From NCBI GenBank assembly GCA_041390105.1, contig JAWKQO010000001.1, positions 994,001-1,058,000 on the forward strand: DNA of 64,000 bases. Direction: 5' to 3'. The position numbers were made by a program, and so were the translations under genes. Each line of letters starts with the position of its first letter. Position 1 is the first letter of the stretch. Below, piece by piece: positions 62,925 through 64,000 of this stretch. The notes beneath the pieces are model-generated. The model did no database searches, had not been told where the DNA came from, and saw nothing but the letters and a program-made list of their open reading frames with translations. Source of the DNA: Gemmatimonadota bacterium. Lineage in GTDB: Bacteria > Gemmatimonadota > Gemmatimonadetes > Longimicrobiales > Gaopeijiaceae.

Positions 62925-63935
62925 TCAGGCAGGTTCCACCGCCAGCAAGGCCGTGATGCAGGCACCCCACACGATGTCCTCCACGGAGGCGCCACGCGAC
63001 AAGTCGTTCACGGGTCGGGCCAGCCCCTGGAGGATGGGGCCCAGGGCCGTGGCCCCGGCGAGCCGCTGCACGAGCTTGTAGGCGATATTTCCGGCGTCCA
63101 GATCCGGAAAGACCAGCACATTGGCGGCACCCGCTACGGTCGATCCCGGGGCCTTGCGGGCAGCCACGGCAGGCATCAGCGCCGCATCGGCCTGCAACTC
63201 GCCTTCGGCGGGAATGGCCGGCGCCAGGGTCCGAAAGCACTCGACCGCCTGCCGCACGTGCTCGACGGCCGGGCCCGCCGCGGACCCCAGCGTCGAATAC
63301 GAGAGGAAGGCCACTCGCGGGCTGTCCCCGACCACCCGCGGGCGGGCCTGGCAGGCGGCCAGGGCAATGTCCGCCAGCTGTTCCGGTGTGGGGCTGGGGA
63401 CGACGCCCGCGTCCGTGAAGGTGAGCACCTCGGGGCCCAGCCCGCGGAAGGAGGCCACGTCCATGTAGAACGACGAGGAGACGGTCGCGAGTCCGGGTGC
63501 GAGACCCACGCCGAGCAGAGCGGCGCGGATCACCTCGGGCGTGGACCGGACGGCCCCGGCCAGCGCGCCGTCGGCGTGGCCCGCTCCGACCAACGCGCAC
63601 GCCTGCTGCAACGGGTCCCGCAGGCGCTCGCTGGCTTCCGCCGGAGAGAGCTTGCCGCCCCGCCGCGCCACCGACTCGTCTCGTAGGCGCCCCAACAGCT
63701 CGCCCGGCGGGTCACCCATGACCTCGGGAAGGTCCCCTTCCCCGAACCTCTCTCGCAGCTCGACCTGCAGACCGGCGGGCGCACCCATGAGCACGGGGCG
63801 CGCGAGCTTCTCCCGCTGCAGACGCACCGCCGCCTCCTGCACGCGCGGGTCTTCACCCTCCGGGAGCAGAATGCGACAACGGGCGGCTCCAGCCCGCTCG
63901 CGGAGCCGCTCCAGGAACGTGGAGGTTCCGCTCAA
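62925..63935 (-). CDS. pta: Phosphate acetyltransferase
   Basis: 336 residues, the length of single-domain Pta. TTG start at 63935 overlapping the coaD stop by four bases (TTGA). Family segments: ILLPEGEDPRVQEAA, GHADGALAGAVRSTPEVIRAAL, TFTDAGVVPSPTPEQLADIALAA, and the C-terminal VLVFPDLDAGNIAYKLVQRL and GLARPVNDLSRGASVEDIV. It interconverts acetyl-CoA and acetyl phosphate. Acetate kinase is not in the window. The paralogous phosphate butyryltransferase is less likely. Confidence 0.92.
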   Translation of the reverse strand: MSGTSTFLERLRERAGAARCRILLPEGEDPRVQEAAVRLQREKLARPVLMGAPAGLQVELRERFGEGDLPEVMGDPPGELLGRLRDESVARRGGKLSPAEASERLRDPLQQACALVGAGHADGALAGAVRSTPEVIRAALLGVGLAPGLATVSSSFYMDVASFRGLGPEVLTFTDAGVVPSPTPEQLADIALAACQARPRVVGDSPRVAFLSYSTLGSAAGPAVEHVRQAVECFRTLAPAIPAEGELQADAALMPAVAARKAPGSTVAGAANVLVFPDLDAGNIAYKLVQRLAGATALGPILQGLARPVNDLSRGASVEDIVWGACITALLAVEPA

Positions 63936-64000
63936 GGCCCTTTGAGCGCAGCCGCTACGTGCGGCGCCACGAAGCGCGACACGTCTCCCCCCAGGGAAGC
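63932..64000 (-). CDS. coaD: Pantetheine-phosphate adenylyltransferase, C-terminal end (truncated by window)
   Basis: Only the last 22 codons and the TGA (63932-63934) are present. They read ASLGGDVSRFVAPHVAAALKGP, matching the conserved C-terminus of CoaD (LGGDVS, then a hydrophobic helix). The gene continues beyond the window. CoaD makes dephospho-CoA from 4'-phosphopantetheine, fitting its link to pta. Confidence 0.75.
   Translation of the reverse strand, partial: ASLGGDVSRFVAPHVAAALKGP

Overview
The window is about 64 kb of very GC-rich bacterial chromosome (hand counts run from roughly 58% in one accessory gene to above 70% in housekeeping genes). No rRNA, CRISPR array, insertion sequence or phage module was found, and only one tRNA gene. 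The gene set suggests a didermic heterotroph, most likely Gemmatimonadota. The evidence is a secreted M14 peptidase, a DUF5916 outer-membrane barrel protein, an ExbB/ExbD/ExbD/TonB operon, a type-2 IleRS, and a c-di-AMP cyclase beside folP and ftsH. The phylum is inferred from gene content and cannot be proven here.

Layout. 0-13 kb: secreted and periplasmic enzymes (M14 peptidase, DUF5916 protein, gamma-glutamyltransferase), an HD hydrolase, a PLP decarboxylase, two small membrane or secreted proteins, an orphan sigma-54 response regulator and a membrane-anchored metallopeptidase. 13.1-24.6 kb: one long minus-strand unit, yggS-divIVA-pnp-ileS-lspA-rluD, followed by a Roadblock/LC7 protein, a tandem DnaA-like AAA+ protein with a dead second ATPase lobe, and a PATAN(DUF4388)-TPR protein. 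24.8-27.3 kb: the TonB energising operon, with its own recognisable promoter and terminator. 27.3-34.1 kb: an unknown protein, GDPD, tilS, hpt, ftsH, folP and cdaA. 34.3-40.7 kb: an accessory stretch with a secreted amidohydrolase, a frameshifted subtilase-like lipoprotein of lower GC, and a DUF222-HNH nuclease. 40.7-42.7 kb: an SDR enzyme, tRNA-Met(CAT) with promoter and terminator, and a slipin.

42.7-58.1 kb is a 15-kb minus-strand array that starts at rex. It continues with a DEDDh exonuclease, an MBL hydrolase, thiolase, bioY, a CPBP protease, 3-hydroxyacyl-CoA dehydrogenase, acyl-CoA dehydrogenase, leucine dehydrogenase, glyA, two small unknown genes, nnrE/nnrD, thiL, plsC, eno and ftsB. 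58.2-64 kb holds a partner-switching cascade (STAS antagonist, HATPase, GAF-PP2C phosphatase) translationally coupled to rsmA and an MFS permease, then pta and the end of coaD.

Two things stand out. First, the Roadblock / double DnaA-like / PATAN-TPR cluster (13.1-17.6 kb) looks like an undescribed signalling or scaffold system that reuses the DnaA ATPase fold without its DNA-binding domain. Second, a perfect 18-bp Rex operator overlaps the -10 element of a predicted promoter directly in front of rex. This implies NADH-responsive autoregulation, possibly extending to NAD(H)-linked acyl-CoA genes downstream. Four-base start/stop overlaps (ATGA or GTGA) are very common throughout, so translational coupling is the norm.
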